Shown here: in pieces, positions 1 to 9,548 of the stretch | Layout: every line of letters starts with the position of its first letter | Numbering within the stretch: position 1 is the stretch's first letter | Made by a program: the position numbers and the translations under genes | The notes under the pieces: generated by a model | What the model saw: the letters and a program-made list of their open reading frames with translations, nothing else | What the model was told of the DNA's origin: nothing | Database searches by the model: none | Assembly (NCBI GenBank): GCA_948470475.1 | Contig: OX419346.1 | Location: 20,779,417-20,843,416, forward strand | From: Galaxea fascicularis | Taxonomy: Eukaryota; Cnidaria; Anthozoa; Scleractinia; Euphylliidae | Length of the DNA: 64,000 nucleotides | Direction: 5' to 3'

Positions 1-845
1 TTACTTAATGTCAATGAAGGGGATGTCTTTCGTGTAGTTGGAATCAGTCTTCATTAGTTTAATAGACAGGAGAATGGAACTATATTGAAGTGATTTAAGC
101 TTCTTGAACTTAATTACGGGGATAATAATAGACAGGAGAATGTAACTATATTGAAGTGATTTAAGATTCTTGAAGTTAATTTCGGGCATAATAGTAACAA
201 GTAAATAGATCTATGGTTGGTCATGTCTTTTGTAAATGTGGTGGCTCCTAAAAGAGCCGTTGTTTAATAATGCCTACTGTGCTATGCCAAATTTATAGAT
301 TTCGGCTTGCAGAATTTATCTTCCTTTGTCCACTGTTCGTCTCACTTCGTGGGAGGCCGTTCAGATGAAGAAGTTTGCGGTGATCAACATCGTAATAAAA
401 CAAAGTGTGAGCTTTGGAATCTGCGTTGTTTAAAATGAAATCTATTTGCCGGGCTCTTTTCTCGGCGGTGAAATGTGTTGCCCAAAACTGCGACAGCATT
501 ATCCACAATTTTCAGTGCTCTGACGCTTAACAACGAGAAATAAACAAGCACTTTTCGTATGTAGCGCTTTTGGGTTCTCGCGCTTTGGGCTTTCACGCTT
601 TTAGAACGAGGTATTTGTGTCACTTATCATTAGTATATGTAATGTATGTATCTATGAATTTTACCAACAGTACGGTCGGTGAACTATTGTTTTACCAGGA
701 CGAAGAATATGCATTTATGTTAAGCGTTTTTGTGCTCTGAAGCTTAAACAACGAGAAATAAACAAGCACTTTTATTGTATGTAGCGCTTTTGGGTTCTCG
801 CGCTTTGGGCTTTCACGCTTTTAGAACGAGGAATATACATTGTCC
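1..845. other. Gene-free 5' edge with duplicated segments
   Basis: I see no convincing exon here. A roughly 66-bp segment beginning AATAGACAGGAGAATG is present twice in tandem (about 61-126 and 127-190). A longer segment of about 85-90 bp, containing AACAACGAGAAATAAACAAG and a GCTTTTGGGTTCTCGCGC stretch, occurs at about 527-614 and again at about 740-834. The tail ATTAGTATATGTAATGTATG that follows the first copy recurs near 1137. The region is probably intronic sequence of XPOT, whose earlier exons lie off the left edge, or upstream repeat debris. The open frames here are short and overlap on both strands, so I do not call them genes. Confidence 0.6.
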
Positions 846-848
846 TTA

Positions 849-1113
849 AGCCCGCCGCACACGTGAGGAAAGAGCTGAGCAAAATTCCTCGCGAGGCAGT
901 TAGCTCAGCCGTTTCCTCACGTGTGCGGCAAATTTTCGGTGAGAAATTCGCCTCGCGAGGCGATGAGGAAAATATTAAACATGTTTGATATTTTTTTATC
1001 GCCTCGCGAGGCGAATTTCTCACCGAAAATTTGCCGCACACGTGAGGAAACGGCTGAGCTAACTGCCTCGCGAGGAATTTTGCTCAGCTCTTTCCTCACG
1101 TGTGCGGCGGGCT
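849..1113. mobile_element. Palindromic MITE, PIF/Harbinger-like (TTA target duplication)
   Basis: The element is one long inverted repeat. Its left arm begins AGCCCGCCGCACACGTGAGG at 849, and its right arm ends with the reverse complement at 1113. The arms are about 120 bp and almost perfect, with a short loop around 970-995. Each arm is itself palindromic (GCCGCACACGTGAGGAAA facing TTTCCTCACGTGTGCGGC), so a single strand could fold into nested hairpins or a cruciform. It is flanked by TTA at 846-848 and 1114-1116. A 3-bp TWA duplication is the known signature of PIF/Harbinger elements, and that class assignment is my inference. No coding capacity is visible. Confidence 0.75.
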
Positions 1114-1195
1114 TTAGCATGTTTGTCTCACTTACCATTAGTATATGTAATGTATGTATGTATGAATTTCACCAACTGAACGATCCGTGTACTAT

Positions 1196-1346
1196 TGTTT
1201 TACGACTCGTACGGGTCGTACGGGTCGTACACCGGGTTGGGGCAACTGTCTCACTAATGATATGCACTTCATCAACTGTACGACCCGTAAAGCATTGTTT
1301 CACCACCTGTACGGGTCGTACGAGTCGTACGAGTAGAGTCAAACCA
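1196..1346. repeat. CGGGTCGTA-type short repeats in both orientations
   Basis: Units of about 9 bp (TCGTACGGG or TCGTACGAG) occur in small tandem groups at about 1207-1232 and about 1311-1342. An inverted ACGACCCGT copy lies between them at about 1281. The stretch is rich in self-complementary GTAC and CGTACG. The function is unknown. It may be a degraded inverted-repeat element adjoining the neighbouring minisatellite. Confidence 0.5.
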
Positions 1347-1427
1347 CTCACGAGTCGTATCTGTTCGACAGTATTGGACAAGGATGTACAATGCACATAG
1401 GTTGTATTTAAGTTTGTTTTTTAGTTG

Positions 1428-3330
1428 TTTTAGTTGTAACCCGGGTTGTAATAAGGTCTGTTGTAACCTGGGTTGTAATGAGGTTCATTGTAACCTGGGT
1501 TGCAATGAGGTCCGTTGTAATGCTTGTTTGTAATGAGGTCTGTTGTAACCCAGGTTGTAATAAGGTCTGTTGTAACCCAGGGTGTAATGAGGTCCGTTGT
1601 TACCCGGGTTGCAATGAGGTCCGTTGTAATGCTTGTTTGTAATGAGGTCTGTTGTAACCCAGGTTGTAATAAGGTCTGTTGTAACCCAGGGTGTAATGAG
1701 GTCCGTTGTTACCCGGGTTGTAATGAGGTCCATTGTAATGCTTGTTTGTAATGAGGTCTGTTGTAACCCGGGTTTGTAATGAGGTCCATTGTAACCCAGG
1801 TTGTAATGAGGTCCATTGTAACCCGGGTTGTAATGAGGTCCCTTGTAACACAGGTTGTAATGAGGTCTCTTGTAACCGGGGTTGTAATAAGATCCGTTGT
1901 AATGCTTGTTTGTAATGAGGTCTGTTGTAACCCAGGTTGTAATAAGGTCTGTTGTAACCTGGGTTGTAATGAGGTCCATTGTAACCCGGGTTGTAATGAG
2001 GTCTGTTGTAACCCGAGTTTGTAATGAGGTCTGTTGTAACCCAGGTTGTAATGAGGTCCGTTGTTACCCGGGTTGTAATGAGGACCATTGTAATGCTTGT
2101 TTGTAATGAGGTCTGTTGTAACCCAGGTTGTAATAAGGTCTGTTGTAACCCAGGTTGTAATGAGGTCCATTGTAATCCGGGTTGTAATGAGGTCTGTTGT
2201 AACCCAGGTTGTAATAAGGTCTGTTGTAACCCGGGTTGTAATGAGGTCCGTTGTAACCTGGGTTGTAATGAGGTCTGTTGTAACCCGGGTTGTAATGAGG
2301 TCCGTTGTAACCCGGGTTGTAATGAGGTCTGTTGTAACCCGGGTTTGTAATGAGGTCTGTTGTAACCCCGGTTGTAATGAGGTCCGTTGTTACCCGAGTT
2401 GTAATGAGGACCATTGTAATGCTTGTTTGTAATGAGGTCCGTTGTAACCCAGGTTGTAATGAGGTCCGTTGTAACCCAGGTTGTAATGAGGTCCGTTGTA
2501 ACCCGGGTTGTAATGAGGTCTGTTGTAACCCGGGTTTGTAATGAGGTCTGTTGTAACCCCGGTTGTAATGAGGTCCGTTGTTACCCGGGTTGTAATGAGG
2601 TCCATTGTAATGCTTGTTTGTAATGAGGTCTGTTGTAACCCGGGTTGTAATGAGGTCCATTGTAACCCAGGTTGTAATAAGGTCTGTTGTAACCTGGGTT
2701 GTAATGAGGTCCGTTGTAACCCAGGTTGTAATGAGCTCTGTTGTAACCCGGGTTGTAATGAGGTCCGTTGTAACCCAGGTTGTAATGAGGTCCGTTGTAA
2801 CCCAGGTTGTAATGAGGTTCGTTGTAACGCTGGTTTGTGTTGTCAGGTACTTTGTAACCCCAGTTTGTTATGAGGACGGTTGTGATGCTGGTTTGTAATA
2901 ATTATCAGGTACTTTGTAACCCTGGTTTGTAATGATGTCTGTTGTAACACTGGTTTATAATGAAGTCCGTTGTAATGCTAGTTTGTAATGTCACGTAACG
3001 CTAATTTGTAATGTCAGGTACTTTGTAACGCTTCTTCGAGGTTCTTTGTAATGGTGGTTTGTAATGCGAGGTACTTTCTAACCCTGGTTTGTAATGAGGC
3101 CCTGCTGATTTGTAACGCTGCTTTGTAATGAGGTTCTTTGTAATGCTGGTTTGTAATGGGAGGTACTTTCTAACACTAGTTTGTAATGTCAGGTACTTTG
3201 TAACAGTGGTTTGTAATGTCAGGTGCATTGCAATAATTGTAACCCTGGTTTGTAATGAGGTCCTTTCTAACACTGGTTTGTAATGTGAGGTACTTTGTAA
3301 CACTGGTTTGGTCCTCCCCCCTTATGCCAT
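1428..3330. repeat. Minisatellite of 27-bp units, about 1.9 kb
   Basis: A tandem array with unit consensus GTTGTAACCCGGGTTGTAAT followed by GAGGTCC, 27 bp in all. The core AACCCGGGTT is palindromic. Variant units carrying TAATGCTTGTTTGTAATGAG recur at about 1514, 1628, 1736, 1890, 2092, 2416 and 2608, which indicates higher-order repeats of several units. From about 2830 to 3330 the array decays into diverged units (TAACNCTGGTTTGTAATG). Because 27 is divisible by three and the unit lacks stops in several frames, long open frames appear on both strands. They encode nine-residue repeats such as NEVCCNPGC and are artefacts of the repeat. The array precedes the first visible XPOT exon and is probably intronic to it. 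Confidence 0.93.
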
Positions 3331-3712
3331 TTAAAAAAAACTGTGTCCTCCCCTAAAAGGCATATTTTTTTAAATGGCCCTCCCCAAAGTGAGGCTAAAA
3401 AGAATAGTGACCCTCATTTCCTCTGCTGATTAATGACTGGTCCCTAACCATTTGAGCCCTATATCAGCATGTATATTCTCCACACTGTTCTCCATACATG
3501 TTCAATGGTAATGATGACGAGAATTTGTGAAACAATCAAGACCTCTGTTACTTGTTTCAAGATCACTTCCTTTTTTCTCACAACCTTTGTTTTATTGAGC
3601 AGTGTTTCTGTAAGGAGAAAGTAAACATTGATCACTCTTAGGGGTTAAAGGATCAAGTTACTTTTTAAGCATTTTTAAAGTTATAGAACTGTTAATATTA
3701 TTATTTTTGTAG

Positions 3713-6700
3713 GCTGCCAGAGAGAAAGAAACTCTGAGGCGAAGTTACTTCCTGTTTGTTGCTGCAGTCGTGACAAATGATGTCACCATTGTCCTAACCT
3801 CTCAAAGTGAGTTGTTGTTTTATTACGTTGTGTTATTAGTGAAAACAATGAGATTAACGGTATTAAGGTTAATAATAAAACGTGCGATGTTTAACTCTTT
3901 AGTTTTTAGTTACTTTAAGTTACAATTATTATTGAGTAAAGAATGTTGATGACTGACCCACCCAAAATACCAATCTTGGTATCTGTGGGTCAACATAAAA
4001 TTAATTTAAACTAAAAGTATGTATTACATCCTAAAAGTTTGTAGCACTATCTTTTTTCTCCATGCTGCATAACTACTGCACTGAAAATTAAGGCAATAAC
4101 TTGTCATGAATCTGTCAACCTTGCATTTAAAGTGAGAATATATTATTCACCAATTGGGAGGCTCATCTAGATGGAAAAGCTGGGCCCCCAGTCTTCAGTA
4201 CAATCTGAGGCCGCAGTTGCCAAAAGGATGATATTGCTTTGAAACCTATACAACAAGATGCTTGGTTTTATTCGTAAATTAATGAATTTTGAGATAAGTC
4301 ATTATTTTCCAATATTCTTTGCACAGGTCCCCAGGATTTGCATCAAGTATTGATGACTCTCATCCAAGGAGCAGTTGAATTTCCAGATCCTGTGGTATTT
4401 GTTTGTGTTTTGTACTGTTGTAAGAGGAATGGTTAAACACGTCAGAACTTTTATTACAGGCTAGCTTATGGCAATGGCATTTTAGGAGAATTCTTCATTT
4501 GCCACTTATTGTAAAATTTTAGACTGCAACCCAAATGCGTGGGGCCACAGTGATAACTATCATTGTTCAAAATTGTTGTAGAATCGATTGTTAAATTCAG
4601 ATTTTTTTAATAGCTTGCTGGATAAATTTGGCCACAGAAAATTTAATTATTTTGCAAGAAAAAGCATCCAACTTGATGAACTTTTTCTCTTCCTTCTAGG
4701 CACAAAAGATTTCTTTCAACATTCTCCGCAAGCTGATTGAACTCTGGGGTGAGCGATGGGCTTAGCCTGGTTTATGTGACGTAAAACAAGTGTTTGTTAA
4801 TGGTGTACAGTGTAACATTACCTCCGAGTCAACCAATCAGAACGCGCGAAAAGCACTATTCACCTGTGTGGTATATACTAATGCTACATATATCAGTACA
4901 ACTATAACTAATATACAAGCAATATTCAGTTTGCTTGAGTGTGATTCTTGGCCTTCTCTCATGGTTACCGCATACACCTGACTTTTAATTTCTAACTATA
5001 GAACTGGACAATATGGAAAAGTTCTTTGGGGAAACCTGGTAATAGATGAGAATGCACAGAATTACAGAAATCTTGACCACCAAGCTTTAAGGGCTTGGTC
5101 ATGTTCGTGGGTCTTGGTTATGGCTTCTTTATTTATTTATTTATTTTTGGTTACACATTATTAATTTTGCAGAAAAACGAGTTTTGACCTAATTAACATA
5201 CAGTATTAACTGATTTTTGTGTCATTTGTTCATTAATAGGAGGAAATAATGGATTAAATGGCTTTCAAGAATTTATCTACAAGAGTATTGTTCCTGCAAC
5301 TTTTATGGCTCCTATGAAGTCAACTTTTGATATGAACGATGCACAGACAATTTTGGTATGTACACATTTTTTTATATCTGTTTTAAAATTCAAGACATTT
5401 TGTACGGCAAATACATTTGGAGAGGTATACTTTTTAGATTATTAAGGGCTGGCATTTTTCTCTTACATTGCATTATATTTTTTTATTCCAACAGGCATTG
5501 CAGGAGATTGCATTCACACAGAAAATGATTCTTCAAAAACAGGTTATAACATCTCAGGACACAGTTTTCCCATCCTCTGTCCTAAAAAGACTTGGCTTAA
5601 CTACTGTTTTAAATTGATTGCAAAAACGTAATTTGAAATGAGATAACACATGGGCAGGAACTCTCAGCAAACTCAAAACCCAAGTTGAGGCTTTACAATG
5701 AGGGCCCATGAACATGTTTACAATGGAAATGAGTTTCAATTAAGTGTGGTTGATAATGATTTGTGATGTATTGATTACTGTACATTTCTTCAAGTAATGT
5801 TGTATTCTTTTTGTTGGATTAGAAAATGAGCTTTAATCTTTTTTTTTTTTTTTGAATAAGTTGATTGTTTTAAATGGATTTTGGGTGAGGTGATTGGCAT
5901 GATATATCCCTGTTTTCACTGAGTGCTCCAGAAAGTTTGGGTTTTGAAATGGCAAGCTAAGGGTCTTATGATATTTCAGTTGTACATTCATGGCAAACAG
6001 CTGTGCATAAATTATGTTTGCTTATCTTGCTTACAGGGAGGTGAATTTATAGACTTCCTCCAAAACAAGTACTTGCCAACTCTACACCTGGCTCCACAGC
6101 TAATCCAGGTAAACTTCCAAAACTGTTTTGTACATTTTGAGTCCACAGATAAAATCAAAGGCTGTGTGCCGTGAGAGGTGATGCTTTAACTTGTTTGTTT
6201 GTGGATGAAATCCTAAAGTGTGACCATTCAAATGAAAGCTACTGAGCAGTACTTTCCTGTGGTGCTGTTTATTATGCTGTACAAGATGGTTCTACGTTTT
6301 GAGTCTGTGGATGAAATCCTAAAGTGTGACCATTCAAATGAAAGCTCATGAGCAGTACTTTCCTGTGGTGCTGTTTATTATGCTGTACAAGGTGGTTCTA
6401 ACTTTTGAGTCTGTGGATGAAATCCTAAAGTGTGACCATTCAAATGAAAGCTACTGAGCAGTACTTTCCTACGGTGCTGTTTGTTATGCTGTACAAGGTG
6501 GTTCTAACTTTTGAGTCTGTGGATGAAATCCTAAAGTGTGACCATTCAAATGAAAGCTACTGAGCAGTACTTTCTTGTGGTGCTGTTTATTATGCTGTAC
6601 AAGGTGGTTCTAACTTTTGAGCAGTACTTTCCTGTGGTGCTGTTTATATTGTGGTGGCAAATATGACACCTCAAGTGAATGAAGGCAGGCTTGTAATTTT

Positions 6701-7079
6701 GTGCAAGATAAAGGTGATCTTGCTCAATTTGCTGGGGGGGGGGACCTCTAAATGTGCTGCCATGGTTACCCCCATGCACCTTGCTGTACACCACTGTAAC
6801 GCAGCACCTAATTCCAAGGCCCATCTCTGACAATAAGTTTAACTTCCTATCACCTTGCTGATGGAGATGATTTTTAATTTGTCTACAGGAATATACAAAT
6901 GCATTACAGCAAGCTGACATTAAAACTTTCAAGAGTTATGTGAAGGTAAAGACGTGTTATTTCTGGCAAAGTAATAGATATTGGCACTTAATTTTTACAA
7001 GCATTTATGACATCTGAACTAAAGTCTTTTAATTTGTATTCTATTTTCACAGGCTTTCCTCACTAACCTGCGTTCATGA
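3713..7079 (+). CDS. XPOT: Exportin-T (tRNA exportin), C-terminal part; 5' exons lie outside the window
   Basis: XPOT is the importin-beta-family receptor that carries mature tRNA from nucleus to cytoplasm with Ran-GTP. Eight coding exons are visible: 3713-3806, 4327-4394, 4700-4748, 5240-5355, 5495-5542, 6037-6108, 6889-6945 and 7053-7079. All junctions are GT-AG, phases match, and the stop is TGA at 7077-7079. The joined frame gives 176 residues. It contains segments characteristic of the exportin-T C-terminus, including ETLRRSYFLFVAAV, LIQGAVEFPDP, KLIELWGG, FMAPMKSTFDMNDAQT and KYLPTLHLAPQLIQ, and it corresponds to the last C-terminal HEAT-type helices. The vertebrate protein is about 960 residues, so most of it lies left of the window. 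A polyadenylation signal AATAAA is at 7226-7231. Intron 6-7 carries a 106-bp tandem repeat. The next recognised gene on this strand is TBK1. Confidence 0.94.
6198..6650. repeat. 106-bp tandem repeat in XPOT intron
   Basis: The anchor GTGGATGAAATCCTAAAGTG occurs at 6201, 6307, 6413 and 6519, an exact 106-bp period, and is followed by a truncated copy at about 6605-6650. Each unit carries AAATGAAAGCTACTGAGCAG and TGGTGCTGTTTATTATGCTG. Diverged copies of the same unit occur in TBK1 intron 13 at about 28955-29390, so this is a dispersed satellite-like family. It lies wholly in the intron between XPOT exons ending at 6108 and starting at 6889. Confidence 0.9.
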
Positions 7080-8777
7080 CAAAGGAATCCCTTCACATTC
7101 ATATGAAGGGAGAGAGAAGTTGCACAAATAAGAGTTATTCCTTTGGTAATTTACAAATTTAGAATCAGATAGTGATGAATTCACACAAAGAAAAATATTA
7201 CAGTCAGGTACTCTACCTTAAAACTAATAAATTTTGTCCAAGGTTTACTTATTGAAAAATGGGGCTCAAGGTCTCCATTTGGAAGTTTGTTCAAATGGCA
7301 AGAAGGGTTGAAAACCAGAAGATGTGCCTGGCTGATGCATTTAAAAAAAATCAGCTGAAAGCTTTGAACAGGTCGTAGTGAAAAAAGGAATACAGAATTT
7401 CCCTTTAAATGTTTTGTTTCAGAGAAATTTGGGTAAATGAAGTTAATGTCTGACCATTAACATTGCAACCAATATTTCTGGAATTACCAGTATCATGTCA
7501 ATGGCAATAAACCCGATACTCGTGGCAGTAGCATGAGAGTTGGGTTGTCGGGTAGAAAGAAAAGAATAGAGAGATTTCATAAAAAATAATATAAAATATG
7601 ACCTTAATCTGTGGTAAATAAGAAATTGCCGAACAAATGATAAAGATTTCTGAATTTTTTCTGGTAAGGTCTTTTTTCACATGGTAGTTATTTGTTTTAT
7701 GCCTATATTGAGACTATGATCATCGCCAAAATAAAATTGAAGTAATGACCACAGTTTTTGCAAAAAAGCTTTAAAATATTTTCAGGCACTTCTACCCTTT
7801 TCTCGATATTTATATTTTCATTTAGCTTGACTTGCCATGATTAAAACAATAGAATTTGTGGATAAAGTATCTGTAATCGTCATCAAGAAATTCAACACAA
7901 CATATTTTTGGACATTGTTTTATTTTTGCACAATGAATTTTAGAAGTTTCACAATGCTGTGAATAAAACTGTGAAACATACAAGAAATGGTATTGAAATG
8001 CAATACTTTATACATGTTGTGACTGATCAGATTCAAGTAAGCTTCCAGGGATAATAGCAGGCAGTTAAGAATTCTGTGATTTCTTGCAGTAACAAGATAT
8101 CTCATGCATGTGACAGGTACTTGTCAATGTAGTCTCCCTCGCAGCCGTTTTTAGTCTCGTCACGCAATGCTCCTCCCCATGTGTGTGGGGAGGAGCGTTG
8201 CGTGACGAGACTAAAAACAGCTGCGAGGGAGACTATTGTCAAAGTGACTTTCACAGTTTTATTCACCGCACAGCTGTTTTCATGAAGTCACCAGCTGTTC
8301 ACATCAGTGATGTTGCAACTTGTTAATAATGAAGTATTTAGTGTCAAGCTCCGAATGTAAATTCAAAGCACACTTGTCTCAGTCTACTTGACAATAAAGC
8401 ATAAAACACAAACGAACTGAGTAGTTTCGAATTAATTGTAACATTAGAGAACTTTTTTTTTCTATTTTTTTCTGGCAAACAATGGTGTGACCATCGTGAC
8501 TGCAAGGTCTCAAGGACTGCAAGGTAGGACAGTCAAGAGAGACCAAAATACATTCATTTACGAAATGAGAACTCTGCTGATTTGATGCTTAGGGGTGGAG
8601 AGATCGGGGGGTGGGGTGGGGGGGGGGTGAACAGAGGGGGCCACAATGAATTGGACACATTCTTCATACTGAATAATTCAGTTTAAACCAATTTGACCCT
8701 GATGTAAACACTACTAGTACAATCTATCAAGTAAGTGCCTGTGTTACAGCAATTTCTTTCCCTTTATAGATCTTGAA
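7080..8777. other. XPOT 3' UTR and flank to SDR gene
   Basis: The first part is the XPOT 3' UTR, with AATAAA at 7226. The rest is AT-rich and contains no supported exon. One perfect hairpin element (8130-8235) is listed separately. A G-rich tract lies at about 8596-8640. The minus-strand SDR gene ends at 8778, so XPOT and the SDR gene converge here. Confidence 0.6.
8130..8235. mobile_element. Hairpin MITE (TAGTCTCCC ends)
   Basis: A near-perfect inverted repeat starts TAGTCTCCCTCGCAGC and ends with its reverse complement. The arms are about 45 bp around a short CATGTGTGTG loop. TTGTCAA occurs at 8121-8127 and immediately after the element at 8236-8242, which may be a target duplication offset by two bases on the left. 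Related half-copies with TCGTCACGCAAT and TAGTCTCC occur near 10061 and 29060-29110. It has no coding capacity. Confidence 0.8.
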
Positions 8778-9548
8778 TCACCAAGGAATTTCCTTTCCAT
8801 CCCAAGCAAAAAATTTACCATTGTCCTTCATTTCCAGGCCATTAATAATATTCATCAAACAATCCACTGAAAATTCAGGTGTAAAAATCTTAGCCGGGTC
8901 AGCGTTCTTTAGATAGCGACTGGACAAATCGGTGTTAACCGTACCAGGATGTAGAGATACGCAAATTACTTGCTTTCTCCCTAGCTCTATGCTAAGATTT
9001 TTGGTAGCCATGTTGAGAGCAGCTTTCGACATCCTGTAACTGTACCACCCGCCAAGAACATTGTCGGAAATGGACCCCACTCTAGCCGACATATTGACAA
9101 GTATGCCAGCTGCTTCAGTGCTCTTCGCTCCTCCGTCGGATTTTTCCGTTCTGTTTCGTTTGCTGAGATTTGGACCAAAGTACTTCGCCATTATCAAAGG
9201 CCCTATTGCATTGGTCTTCAAAGTGGAACTAACTTCTTCCAAGGTAACTTCACGTAAACTGGTCTCGCCTTTCCCGCTAGGATGAAGCATTCCAGCACAA
9301 TTTATCAACAAATCTAGCTTTTTATCGCCAACTTTATCCGATAACTCTTTGATTTGTGTCTCGTCTTGAACGTCCAACCGAAAGACGGTCAGCAAGTCGC
9401 CATGTTGGCTTTGTAGTTGAAACAAATCTGAAGCTCTTGCAGGGTCTCTACATGTTGCTATAACGTTGGTTTGTCTTGAAAGTAAATATCGACACATCTG
9501 TAATCCAATTCCGCGGCTTGCGCCTTGGACCAATGCATTGCTTATCAT
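8778..9548 (-). CDS. Short-chain dehydrogenase/reductase (C-factor/sniffer-like), intronless
   Basis: A 256-residue single-exon SDR. The start is the ATG at 9548. The open frame extends eight codons further upstream, but only to a TTG. Classical SDR marks are present: the nucleotide-binding loop GASRGIG at residues 9-15, NCAG at 83-86, an active-site Asn near 113, MSAR with the candidate catalytic Ser at 154, and the YRMSK pair (Tyr171, Lys175), followed by HPGTVNTD near 200. The substitution of GASRGIG for TGxxxGIG and the KDNGKFFAWDGKEIPW tail resemble the C-factor/sniffer carbonyl-reductase-like branch, which uses NAD(P)H. The substrate cannot be told from the sequence. No signal peptide is visible, so it is probably cytosolic. 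The lack of introns beside intron-rich neighbours suggests an old retrocopy or a family that is naturally intron-poor. Confidence 0.9.
   Translation of the reverse strand: MISNALVQGASRGIGLQMCRYLLSRQTNVIATCRDPARASDLFQLQSQHGDLLTVFRLDVQDETQIKELSDKVGDKKLDLLINCAGMLHPSGKGETSLREVTLEEVSSTLKTNAIGPLIMAKYFGPNLSKRNRTEKSDGGAKSTEAAGILVNMSARVGSISDNVLGGWYSYRMSKAALNMATKNLSIELGRKQVICVSLHPGTVNTDLSSRYLKNADPAKIFTPEFSVDCLMNIINGLEMKDNGKFFAWDGKEIPW

Noticed and set aside
1485..2898. Many long open frames on both strands in the 27-bp repeat, resembling Cys-rich or HYN-rich repeat proteins
   Set aside because: They arise because the repeat unit is a multiple of three and stop-free in several frames. They overlap each other on both strands and have no proper gene context.
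1428..3330. Superficial similarity to a CRISPR array
   Set aside because: Units are contiguous with no unique spacers, the genome is clearly eukaryotic, and no cas genes are present.
8987..9285. Frames overlapping the SDR gene on both strands
   Set aside because: These are shadow frames of the SDR coding sequence.
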